Shown one piece after another: positions 26,542 to 34,352 of a stretch of 64,000 nucleotides of DNA; positions within the stretch are counted from its first letter, which is position 1; every line of letters starts with the position of its first letter. Source of the stretch: Emcibacter nanhaiensis (lineage in GTDB: Bacteria; Pseudomonadota; Alphaproteobacteria; Sphingomonadales; Emcibacteraceae). Where the stretch lies: NCBI RefSeq assembly GCF_006385175.1, contig NZ_VFIY01000014.1, positions 124,001 to 188,000 of the forward strand. The letters run 5' to 3'. The position numbers and the translations under genes are program-made. The notes under the pieces were generated by a model. It saw nothing but the letters and a program-made list of their open reading frames with translations. It was not told where the DNA came from and did not search any database.

Positions 26542-28428
26542 ATGATCAGAGCCGTCCTGGCCGCCGCGATACTTGTCGCCGGAATTATCACATTCTTCCT
26601 GCTGCCGGAAAAAAAGTCAGCAGCGGCAGAGCCATTCCCGGGAGCAACAGATCTGTTTGCCGAGATCAGGATGGCCCTGATCCACGGGAACGAGGAGGCG
26701 TTATTCCAGGACCCTCCCGAACTGGAGCGGTTTGACCCTGCCATTTCCCACCTCTATGTCACCCTGTTTCAGCCGGGCGCGAAACCGCTGCGCTGGGGCA
26801 CCAGGCGGGACAGTTTGACGGAGAGCCTGCAGCGCGTCATAAGCAAAATCCGCCACCACCCGCGGTTCACCGACTTTGATGTGGCAGATCCGGCCAGGAC
26901 CCGCATCAAGCTGGAATATCTTGTCAACCGCATGCCGATGGACGATATCAGCCTGCTGGGCACGCAACGGAAAGATCAATATCGGTTCGAGCCGGGCATT
27001 ACCGGCCTGCATTTCAGCTATAGCGGCCAGGATTACTACTACCTGCCCACCGAGGCCTATTCCAAAAGCCATATGAGCCTCAACCAGACGTTCGATTACC
27101 TGAGCCGGCGCCTCGGCTTTGAAGACCGCTCCCGGCGCAAGAGGATCGCACGCGTCAAGGACAGTATTTCCGACGTGGAGCTGATCGAAAGCCGGGCCTA
27201 CATCAGCTATCAGGACAAGGTGCTGGCGCTCTATCGCGGCTATCCGGATCCTTATTCGCAGGATAAGGAGGACATCCGGCGCGCCTTCCTGTCCGGCGTG
27301 GACTGGATGCTGGACAATATGAAACCAAACGGCCAGTTCCTGTATTTTTACGACGGCTATAGCGACAGCTATGACGATTACCAGCACCCGCGTAACCCGG
27401 ATTATTACAATATCCTGCGGCACAGCGGCGGCACCATCACCCTGCTCTGGGCCTACAAGCGAACCGGTGAGCGGAAATACCTCGACGCGGCCCGCCGCTC
27501 GATCGGGTTTTTCCTGCAACAGACCCGCACCCGCGACATTGATGGAGAAACCGGACGCTATGTCTTTTTCAACAAAAAAAGCAAGCTGGGCGGTGAAGGC
27601 ATCGGCCTTGCGGCCCTGATGCGCTATTATGAGCTCAGTGGCGACGGCCGTTTCCTCGAGGAAGCTCACCAGATGGCGCGGCACCTGCTGTCGCGGATTG
27701 AGCCGTCCGGGGAATTCATGACCTATTTCATCCATCTCAGGTTCAACAACGGTGCGCCCCTGCTGACCATCCCGGACGAGGACCGCAAGGAACTGTTTTC
27801 CTTTTATTATCCGGGTGAAGCCCTGATGGGCCTGGCGCTGTATGAGAAACATGCGCCGCTCTCGGACCAATGGCGCGCTGAAATCCGCCAGATGTCCCGC
27901 AAGGCGCTGGATTTCCTGATTTACGAGCGGCCGAAGAAATATCCCGACCAGTTCCTGCCGCTGCCGGCAGACGGCTGGCTGATGCAGGCGATTGAGGAAT
28001 GGTGGGCCCGGCCGGATATGCAAAACCAGGATTATGCGGACCATGTCTATGCCGACGCCCGCAAAATGATCGATCACATGTATCTGGAGAATAATGCGCC
28101 CTACAAGGACTATATCGGTCATTTCTTCTACCGGCACGGCGACCACGCCTATCCGGACGGCGCCCGGGCCGAAGGCATGCTGTCAGCCTATTTCCTGGCC
28201 AAACTGCAGGGCCGCAGGGAAGACGCCAACTACTTCCTGCATTATAACCACAAGGCCGCCCGGGCCCTGATGCAGACCTACAACAGTCCGGAATCCAGCT
28301 ATTTCGCCCCCAATCCGGACCAGCTGGTGGGATCGTTCCGCTTCAAGCTGACCCGGCAATGGGTGCGGGTCGATTCCGTCCAGCATACGGCCTGCTTTTT
28401 CGCCAGATTGTATCCCGAGTTGAAATAA
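26542..28428 (+). CDS. membrane-anchored protein: AMMECR1-like domain plus (alpha/alpha) barrel, possible glycan enzyme
   Basis: A 628-aa protein with an N-terminal signal anchor (AVLAAAILVAGIITFFLL). Residues about 50-190 resemble an AMMECR1/MEMO-type domain: SHLYVTLFQPGAKPLRW, HHPRFTDFDVADPARTRIKL and YLPTEAYSKSHMSLNQTFDY followed by LSRRLGF match its order of elements, but the usual GCIG motif is missing. From about 215 on, repeated helical pairs (GGTITLLWAYKRTGERKYLD; GIGLAALMRYYELSGDGRFL) indicate an (alpha/alpha)6 barrel like that of glycan lyases, glycosidases or epimerases. It probably acts in the periplasm on the glycan made by the next genes. Substrate and activity are unknown. An upstream TTG at 26527 is an alternative start. 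Confidence 0.65.
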   Translation: MIRAVLAAAILVAGIITFFLLPEKKSAAAEPFPGATDLFAEIRMALIHGNEEALFQDPPELERFDPAISHLYVTLFQPGAKPLRWGTRRDSLTESLQRVISKIRHHPRFTDFDVADPARTRIKLEYLVNRMPMDDISLLGTQRKDQYRFEPGITGLHFSYSGQDYYYLPTEAYSKSHMSLNQTFDYLSRRLGFEDRSRRKRIARVKDSISDVELIESRAYISYQDKVLALYRGYPDPYSQDKEDIRRAFLSGVDWMLDNMKPNGQFLYFYDGYSDSYDDYQHPRNPDYYNILRHSGGTITLLWAYKRTGERKYLDAARRSIGFFLQQTRTRDIDGETGRYVFFNKKSKLGGEGIGLAALMRYYELSGDGRFLEEAHQMARHLLSRIEPSGEFMTYFIHLRFNNGAPLLTIPDEDRKELFSFYYPGEALMGLALYEKHAPLSDQWRAEIRQMSRKALDFLIYERPKKYPDQFLPLPADGWLMQAIEEWWARPDMQNQDYADHVYADARKMIDHMYLENNAPYKDYIGHFFYRHGDHAYPDGARAEGMLSAYFLAKLQGRREDANYFLHYNHKAARALMQTYNSPESSYFAPNPDQLVGSFRFKLTRQWVRVDSVQHTACFFARLYPELK

Positions 28429-28475
28429 ACAACTTATAGTTGTATTATATCCTCCACACAACCTTGGGGGATTTC

Positions 28476-30080
28476 ATGCATATGGCCATCGATTTTCTGC
28501 TTGTGCTCAAGCTGTTGTTCTATCCGGTTGCCGGCCTGATCCTGGTCAGCAGCCTGGACGACCTTTTTATCGATCTTTGTTACCATATCAGGACTATCTG
28601 GCGCCGGCTCTATACCTACCAACGCCATCCGGCCATGCAGCACCCGGACCTGCGGGGAAAAGGGGAACAGCCATTTGCCGTCCTCATCCCCTGCTGGCAG
28701 GAAGCAGACGTGATCCGGAATATGCTGGAAAACACGCTCAGGACTTACGAATATCACAACTATCATCTTTTCGTCGGCATTTACCCCAATGATCCGGACA
28801 GTGCGGCGGAAGTCGAACATGTCGCCCGGCAATATAGCCGGGTTCACGCCTGCCCTGTTCCCCGTGACGGCCCGACCGACAAGGCCGACTGCCTGAATGC
28901 CACCCTGCAGCGGGTATGGGAATTTGAACGGGAAAACGACCTGGAGTTCACGGGCTTCGTCCTGCATGACGCCGAAGATATCATCCACCCCCTGGAACTG
29001 AAACTGTTCAACCACCTGATTGATCGCAAGGATATGATTCAATTGCCGGTCATCCCCCTGGAACGACCGCTCGGGAACCTGACCGGCGGTCACTATCTGG
29101 ATGAATTTGCGGAAAATCACTGTAAGGAACTGGTGGTGCGGGAAGCCCTGACCGGCCTTGTTCCCAGCGCCGGGGTAGGCTGCGCCTTCAGCCGGCGCGC
29201 CTTCAGGAAGCTGCAAAGCCGGGGCGACGTGTTCCGCTCCGGCAGCCTGACCGAAGATTATGACCTGGCGCTCCGGCTGGGCGCTCTCGGCTGCAGCGAG
29301 ATATTCGTGCGCTTTCCCCAGAAGGCCCGCGACGGTAGAAGCAGCCTGATTGCCACCCGTGAATATTTTCCCGACACGGTCCGCGGCGTGGTACGGCAAA
29401 AATCCCGCTGGCTGATCGGCATCGTCTTCCAGGCCTGGCGGCGACGGAAATGGCCGGGCTCGCTGGCCTTTCGATACATATTGTTCAGGGACCGCAAGGG
29501 CTTCTTCACCGCCTGGCTGAATATGGCCGCCTATCTGCTGCTTCTGGGCGTCCTGCTCTATTGGTCACTCTCTGTCACAGTCTTTGCCAACATGAGCATG
29601 CCGCCGCTGATGCGACGTGGCGAGCCGCTGGAATATCTGCTGTGGATCAACCTCGTCCTGCTGCTGAACCGGGCCCTGCACAGCGTGGCCTTCTGTTACC
29701 ATACCTACGGGCCGGCCTGCGCGGCCCTGTCCCTGCCCCGACAGGTCTGGGGCAATGTCCTTAATTTTCTGGCCGGGTTCCGGGCATTCCGGCTCTACAG
29801 CCTGCACCTGCTCACCGGGCGCCCGCTGTCATGGGACAAGACCGCCCATCAATTCCCTGACGCTGAAGAGCTGGCACCGCTACGACTGGGCGATATGATG
29901 CTGCAACAGCAACTGATCACATGGGACGACCTTGACAAAGCCCTGCTGCTGCAACGGACGTCTCCCCTGCCGCTCGGCAGGATCCTGCTTGCTCAACAAC
30001 TGATAGACCAGGCCATGCTGGACCGGCTGCTGACTGACCAAACACGCAGGCGGGAGCAGTCCCATGCGGACAAGGCTTAA
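28476..30080 (+). CDS. nfrB: NfrB-like glycan synthase with C-terminal MshEN (c-di-GMP-binding type) domain
   Basis: A 534-aa membrane glycosyltransferase of family 2. A first membrane segment (LLVLKLLFYPVAGLILV) precedes the GT2 domain, with LIPCWQEADVI, the Asp motif LHDAEDII near residue 165, TEDYDLALRL near 258 and QKSRWLIGI near 308. Two or three further membrane helices follow. The last 65 residues (about 469-525) hold two copies of the RLGxxL...LI...L..AL..Q pattern (RLGDMMLQQQLITWDDLDKA; LGRILLAQQLIDQAMLDRLL) typical of MshEN domains. The layout matches NfrB, the phage N4 adsorption protein that is a c-di-GMP-controlled exopolysaccharide synthase. The start at 28476 has GGGGGA upstream. 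It overlaps the NfrA-like gene by 17 bp. Confidence 0.88.
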   Translation: MHMAIDFLLVLKLLFYPVAGLILVSSLDDLFIDLCYHIRTIWRRLYTYQRHPAMQHPDLRGKGEQPFAVLIPCWQEADVIRNMLENTLRTYEYHNYHLFVGIYPNDPDSAAEVEHVARQYSRVHACPVPRDGPTDKADCLNATLQRVWEFERENDLEFTGFVLHDAEDIIHPLELKLFNHLIDRKDMIQLPVIPLERPLGNLTGGHYLDEFAENHCKELVVREALTGLVPSAGVGCAFSRRAFRKLQSRGDVFRSGSLTEDYDLALRLGALGCSEIFVRFPQKARDGRSSLIATREYFPDTVRGVVRQKSRWLIGIVFQAWRRRKWPGSLAFRYILFRDRKGFFTAWLNMAAYLLLLGVLLYWSLSVTVFANMSMPPLMRRGEPLEYLLWINLVLLLNRALHSVAFCYHTYGPACAALSLPRQVWGNVLNFLAGFRAFRLYSLHLLTGRPLSWDKTAHQFPDAEELAPLRLGDMMLQQQLITWDDLDKALLLQRTSPLPLGRILLAQQLIDQAMLDRLLTDQTRRREQSHADKA

Positions 30081-31416
30081 GTTCACCCTGCTTCTTGTCT
30101 CGGTTTCGGGCTTCCTCTCGCTCCTCTTCCATCTGGGATGGACCTCGGATGTTTTCCGCCAGGAGCGGGCCTGGTACCACCGCTTTCCCAAGCAGGACAG
30201 GGGAGAGCCGCCGACCACCCCTGCCGCACCCGCGATCTCCATACCGATACCTTCCCCGGTACCACCCATTGCCTTGGCGATGTCAGTCAATGCCGAAATA
30301 ACAGTCTCTGCAGGTCCTGAAGAACCGGTTCCAAAGCCGGCCCCTGTCGCGCCGCCAGACAAGCCCCCCGAACAGGCCAAAGAAAATCCGCGCCTCGAGG
30401 TGAGACTGGAATTTGACGAAAACATCGACCAGGTGCACACTGCGGAAAAGAACGATTGGTACAGCCATGCCGACAAAGGCTACCACCTGCTTGCCGCAGG
30501 TGATCATGCCGGCGCCATCGATGCCTTTGAACAGGCGCTCGAACTCAACCCCGACCGAACGGAACTCAAACTGCAACTGGCCTACAGCGCCCTGAAGCTG
30601 CACCGGAACAGGCAGGCGGTCCGGTGGTTTTCCGCTGTGGTCCGCGACCGGGAACCAGCCCCTTCATTTGCCTTGCGGCGGCAGATTGAGGAGCTGGAAA
30701 ACCGCTGGTCGGCGGACGGTTACCTGATTTATCGGGACCAGCAGGATGACTTCGGGCCGCTCACCGGCCCCAACCTGGTTCAGTCCCAGGCCGGTCTGGA
30801 GCTTTCCTGGCAACCACCCGGGATCGGTTATAACAACGGTCGCAAACTGGCGCTCTATGGTCGCCTGCTGTGGGCGCTGGAAGAGGAAAGCCTCAGCTTC
30901 AGCGACCGCAGCTATCAGGGCGGGGTCGGCCTGCGCTACAAGCCGCTCTCCCGCCACAATCTGGTGCTGTCGGTGGAACGGCTGCTGGAGGTCGGCAGCT
31001 TCGCCCGCAACGACTGGATGCTGCGGGCCGGCTATTCCCTGGACCACGGCACCGACTGGCAGCCCGCGCGCCGCTGGTGGAGCTGGAGTCTCTATGTTGA
31101 CGCTGCGATGATCCGTCCCCGGGACCCGGACATCTACCTGACCTTCCAGGCGCAGGGCGGCCCTGCCTTTCGCCTGACAGAACAAATGACAGTCCAGCCC
31201 GGCGGTCTGGTTCTGGTCAACTGGCAACAGGACCGATACCGCACGGCACATTTGGTCGAGGGCGGCCCCGGTGTCAAATTCAGAATTTACTTTAATGAAA
31301 GCCGCTATGAAGCCTGGCGCAGTCACATCGAGCTTGCCGTCGACTACCGGTTCCGGATTGCCGGCAACAGCCTGGGGGGAAGCGGGCCGGTGGCCATCCT
31401 GCTATTTCACTTTTAA
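30064..31416 (+). CDS. nfrA: NfrA-like outer-membrane glycan export protein
   Basis: A 450-aa protein with a signal/anchor start (FTLLLVSVSGFLSLLFHLGW), a Pro-rich linker (about 45-110), a TPR pair around 140-200 (DHAGAIDAFEQALELNPDRT) and a C-terminal barrel-like region. The latter matches the NfrA C-terminal domain: GVGLRYKPLSRHNLVLSVER, DWMLRAGYSLDHGTDWQPAR, VKFRIYFNESRYEAW and a terminal Phe in ILLFHF, typical of outer-membrane barrels. It should form the exit route for the glycan made by the NfrB-like synthase. It is shorter than E. coli NfrA (about 990 aa), chiefly through fewer TPRs. The 17-bp overlap with the synthase gene suggests translational coupling. Confidence 0.82.
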   Translation: MRTRLKFTLLLVSVSGFLSLLFHLGWTSDVFRQERAWYHRFPKQDRGEPPTTPAAPAISIPIPSPVPPIALAMSVNAEITVSAGPEEPVPKPAPVAPPDKPPEQAKENPRLEVRLEFDENIDQVHTAEKNDWYSHADKGYHLLAAGDHAGAIDAFEQALELNPDRTELKLQLAYSALKLHRNRQAVRWFSAVVRDREPAPSFALRRQIEELENRWSADGYLIYRDQQDDFGPLTGPNLVQSQAGLELSWQPPGIGYNNGRKLALYGRLLWALEEESLSFSDRSYQGGVGLRYKPLSRHNLVLSVERLLEVGSFARNDWMLRAGYSLDHGTDWQPARRWWSWSLYVDAAMIRPRDPDIYLTFQAQGGPAFRLTEQMTVQPGGLVLVNWQQDRYRTAHLVEGGPGVKFRIYFNESRYEAWRSHIELAVDYRFRIAGNSLGGSGPVAILLFHF

Positions 31417-31483
31417 ATAGCGGGAACTTCGTTACAATAGGGAGCATGACATTTTTTCCGTTCCGAAACCCCGGGGGCTTCCC

Positions 31484-31969
31484 ATGCGCTTTCTCACTAT
31501 CCTGTTTGTCATCCTTGCCGCTTTTCCGGCCTTTGCCGACGAAAACACAGAAAAACAGAAACTGGTCGTCGAGATCATGAAGGAATCCCGGATGACGGAA
31601 ACCATGAACAAAAGCCTGATTGCCGTGGGCGACCAGCTCAAGGCCAACCTGCAGAAGATGCGGGGCAAACTGTCCGATGAAAAAGCCGCTATCTTCCAGG
31701 AAGTTTTTGAGGAGGAAATGACCAAGGTCTCCAACCGGACCGCCGCCTTTGGCGCCGGCTTCATGGTGCAGAACTACACCATCGAGGACCTGCAGGTGAT
31801 GCTGGAATTCTACAAATCGCCAACCGGCAAGAAAAGCATGGCCCTGATGCCGCAGATGATGATGCAGACCCAGAAGTTCATGCAAACCATCCTGCCGGAC
31901 GCCTTTGCCAATATTCAGCAGAAAATCCAGACCCGGTTTGATGAAGCGGATGCCGAAAACCCGAGCTGA
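31484..31969 (+). CDS. DUF2059 exported protein (copy 1)
   Basis: A 161-aa protein with a signal peptide (MRFLTILFVILAAFPAFA-D) and a single DUF2059 domain, recognised by the end segment DLQVMLEFYKSPTGKKSMAL followed by MPQMM. DUF2059 proteins are small periplasmic helical proteins of unknown function. It starts 67 bp after the NfrA-like gene and may belong to that transcript. The next gene is a paralogue of the same length. A GGGGGC stretch upstream of the ATG serves as ribosome site. Confidence 0.85.
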   Translation: MRFLTILFVILAAFPAFADENTEKQKLVVEIMKESRMTETMNKSLIAVGDQLKANLQKMRGKLSDEKAAIFQEVFEEEMTKVSNRTAAFGAGFMVQNYTIEDLQVMLEFYKSPTGKKSMALMPQMMMQTQKFMQTILPDAFANIQQKIQTRFDEADAENPS

Positions 31970-32059
31970 AACTTAACTATCAACTTCTATCCAGCTGTCT
32001 TGCCCGGACAACCCCAGGCAAACCGACAGCAGCATTTTATTCATGGGGGAGATTATTCC

Positions 32060-32545
32060 ATGCGCTTTATCGCTCTTATCCTGCTTTGCTGCTTTGCTTC
32101 GCCCGCTTTTGCCGATGACAATACGGAAAAGCAGAAGCTGATCGTCCAGATCTTTGAAGAAACGCATATGGACCAGACCATCAACAAGAGTTTTAAGCAG
32201 CTTTCCACTGTCCTGAAGCAAAACCTGCTCAGAAATGCCAAGAATCTGACGGCTGAACAGATCGGTATTTTCTCGGAAATCTTTGAACAGGAAATGATCG
32301 GCCTGACCGACGATGTCATGGCCTTTTCGGCCGATTTCTGGGTCCGCAACTTTACCCTGGAGGAGATGCAGTCGATTCTGGTTTTCTACCGGACTGATGC
32401 CGGCAAAAAATCCATTGACCTTATGCCCCAGCTGATGGTGGAAAACCAGCAATTCATCCAGAACAAACTGCCCGGCATGCTGCAAAACCTGCAGCAGAAA
32501 TTCAAACAGCGCCTGGAACAACAGCAGGAAAGCAATCCCAGTTAA
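32060..32545 (+). CDS. DUF2059 exported protein (copy 2)
   Basis: A second 161-aa DUF2059 protein, clearly a duplicate: both begin MRF, have a short signal peptide ending in AFA, continue D-E/D-NTEKQKL and carry the FYxxxxGKKSxxLMPQ block near the end. The ATG at 32060 has GGGGGAG nine bases upstream; a longer frame from 32000 would hide the signal peptide and is unlikely. The copies have diverged widely in the middle, so the duplication is not recent. Confidence 0.87.
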   Translation: MRFIALILLCCFASPAFADDNTEKQKLIVQIFEETHMDQTINKSFKQLSTVLKQNLLRNAKNLTAEQIGIFSEIFEQEMIGLTDDVMAFSADFWVRNFTLEEMQSILVFYRTDAGKKSIDLMPQLMVENQQFIQNKLPGMLQNLQQKFKQRLEQQQESNPS

Positions 32546-32625
32546 ACAGGCTTGGTTCCTGCCTGCGAAATCCATATGCCTTTCCCCCGCTTTTCCTGTA
32601 ATATGGAAAAAAAAAGGGGATGGAA

Positions 32626-34338
32626 ATGAAATATCTTGCACTTCTTGGCGGGCTCCTGACGTCCGGCGGCTTTCAGCCTGCAGTCGCCTGTGAACAGGCC
32701 GATCTGGTCCTGCATAACGCCACCATCTATACAGTCAATGACAAGGCCCCCCGCGCGGAGGCTCTCGCCATCCGGGACGGAAAATTCATTTATGTCGGCA
32801 ACGAGGACGGGGTAAAGCCCTATCTGTGCGGCGGCAATGACATCCGCGACCTGAAGGGCATGGCGGTCTATCCGGGCTTTACTGATTCCCATTATCACCT
32901 CAAAGGCGTTGGGTACCGGGAAAAGGAACTGAACCTGCAGGGCGCAGAGAGCCTGGCGAAGATGCTGCAACAGGTGTCCGCTTATCTGCAGGCCCATCCG
33001 GTCGCGGAAGGCGGCTGGCTCACCGGGCGAGGCTGGATCGAAAAGACCTGGCCGGAAAAACGTTTTCCCACCCGGCAGGAAATTGATGAGATTGTTCCGG
33101 ACCGGCCCGCTTTTCTGGTCCGCGCCGACGGCCATGCGGGGATCGCCAACAGCCTGGCCCTGAAGATGGCCGGTATCAACGCCGCCGCCCCGGACCCCAA
33201 CGGCGGGGAAATCCTGAAGGATGCCAGCGGGGAACCCACCGGCATGCTGGTGGATAACGCCATGGAACTGGTCACACGTCTGATCCCTGAGCCCAGCCGG
33301 GCGGACGACAAGGAAGCCTTCCTTCTGGCCACAGAACGGAATGCCGCCCTGGGCTGGACCCAGATCCAGAATGCGGGCGGCACCTGGCGGGACCTGGAAC
33401 TGCTTGAGGAACTCCGGCAGGAAGGCAGGCTGAAAACCCGGGTTTATTACGCCCTCTCTGACGGCGCGCCCGCAAAACGGCTGCTGGCCGAGGGGCCAAT
33501 CACGGACCCGGATCATATGATTGTTGCCCGGGCCATCAAGCTTTATACGGACGGAGCCCTGGGCTCCCGCGGGGCGGCCCTGCTTGCAGACTATGCCGAC
33601 CATCACGGTAAGGGCTTGCTGCTTACCGATCATGACAAAATCATGCCCATCCTCATCGAGGCCCTGACAAAAGGCATCCAAATTGAAACCCACGCCATCG
33701 GGGACCGGGCCAACCGGCTGGTGCTGGACTGGTATCAGGAAGCCTTTAACACCGTGCCGCCGGAACAGCGGAAAGTCAAAGCGCCGCGCTGGCGCATCGA
33801 ACACGCCCAGAATATCCATCCTGACGACCAGCAGCGTTTTATCGATCTGGGCGTCATTCCCTCCATGCAGGCAAGCCACGCTATCGGTGACCTGCATTTC
33901 GCCCGCGATCGCCTTGGCCTGGAACGGCTCAAATATGCCTACCCTTGGAAGGATATGATCAAAAAAGGCGCCGTCATTCCCGGCGGATCGGATGCACCGG
34001 TGGAGATCGGCGATCCGCGGATTGAGTTTTATGCCGCCGTTACCCGGAAAGACCTGAACGGTTTCCAGGCGGAAGGCTGGCATCCCGAGCAGGCCCTGAG
34101 CCGCGAGGAGGCGCTGAAAATGCTGACCCTCTGGCCCGCCATCGCTGCTTTTCAGGAGGATGTCAGGGGGAGCATTGAAGTGGGCAAGCTGTCCGATCTG
34201 ACAGTGCTAACCAAAGACATCATGACAGTTCCCGAAGATTTTATCATGAGTGCGGTTACTGCCATGACGGTCGTTGGCGGACACATCGTCGCAGATCCGG
34301 TCATTGTTATGGTCACAACCCCAAAGAATGAGCAATGA
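32626..34338 (+). CDS. exported amidohydrolase, YtcJ-like
   Basis: A 570-aa metal-dependent hydrolase of the amidohydrolase superfamily (YtcJ subgroup). It shows the metal motif GFTDSHYHL, the central KLYTDGALGSRGA, the HAIGDRANRLVLDWY His motif and GGSDAPVEIGDPRIEFYAA with the catalytic Asp. A signal peptide precedes it (YLALLGGLLTSGGFQPAVA), and a Cys directly after could be a weak lipobox, so the enzyme is periplasmic. The substrate is unknown. The ATG at 32626 has AGGGG at proper distance; the ATG six bases earlier sits directly against it. It faces pepN tail to tail. Confidence 0.85.
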   Translation: MKYLALLGGLLTSGGFQPAVACEQADLVLHNATIYTVNDKAPRAEALAIRDGKFIYVGNEDGVKPYLCGGNDIRDLKGMAVYPGFTDSHYHLKGVGYREKELNLQGAESLAKMLQQVSAYLQAHPVAEGGWLTGRGWIEKTWPEKRFPTRQEIDEIVPDRPAFLVRADGHAGIANSLALKMAGINAAAPDPNGGEILKDASGEPTGMLVDNAMELVTRLIPEPSRADDKEAFLLATERNAALGWTQIQNAGGTWRDLELLEELRQEGRLKTRVYYALSDGAPAKRLLAEGPITDPDHMIVARAIKLYTDGALGSRGAALLADYADHHGKGLLLTDHDKIMPILIEALTKGIQIETHAIGDRANRLVLDWYQEAFNTVPPEQRKVKAPRWRIEHAQNIHPDDQQRFIDLGVIPSMQASHAIGDLHFARDRLGLERLKYAYPWKDMIKKGAVIPGGSDAPVEIGDPRIEFYAAVTRKDLNGFQAEGWHPEQALSREEALKMLTLWPAIAAFQEDVRGSIEVGKLSDLTVLTKDIMTVPEDFIMSAVTAMTVVGGHIVADPVIVMVTTPKNEQ

Positions 34339-34352
34339 CTTAGCGGCTAAAG

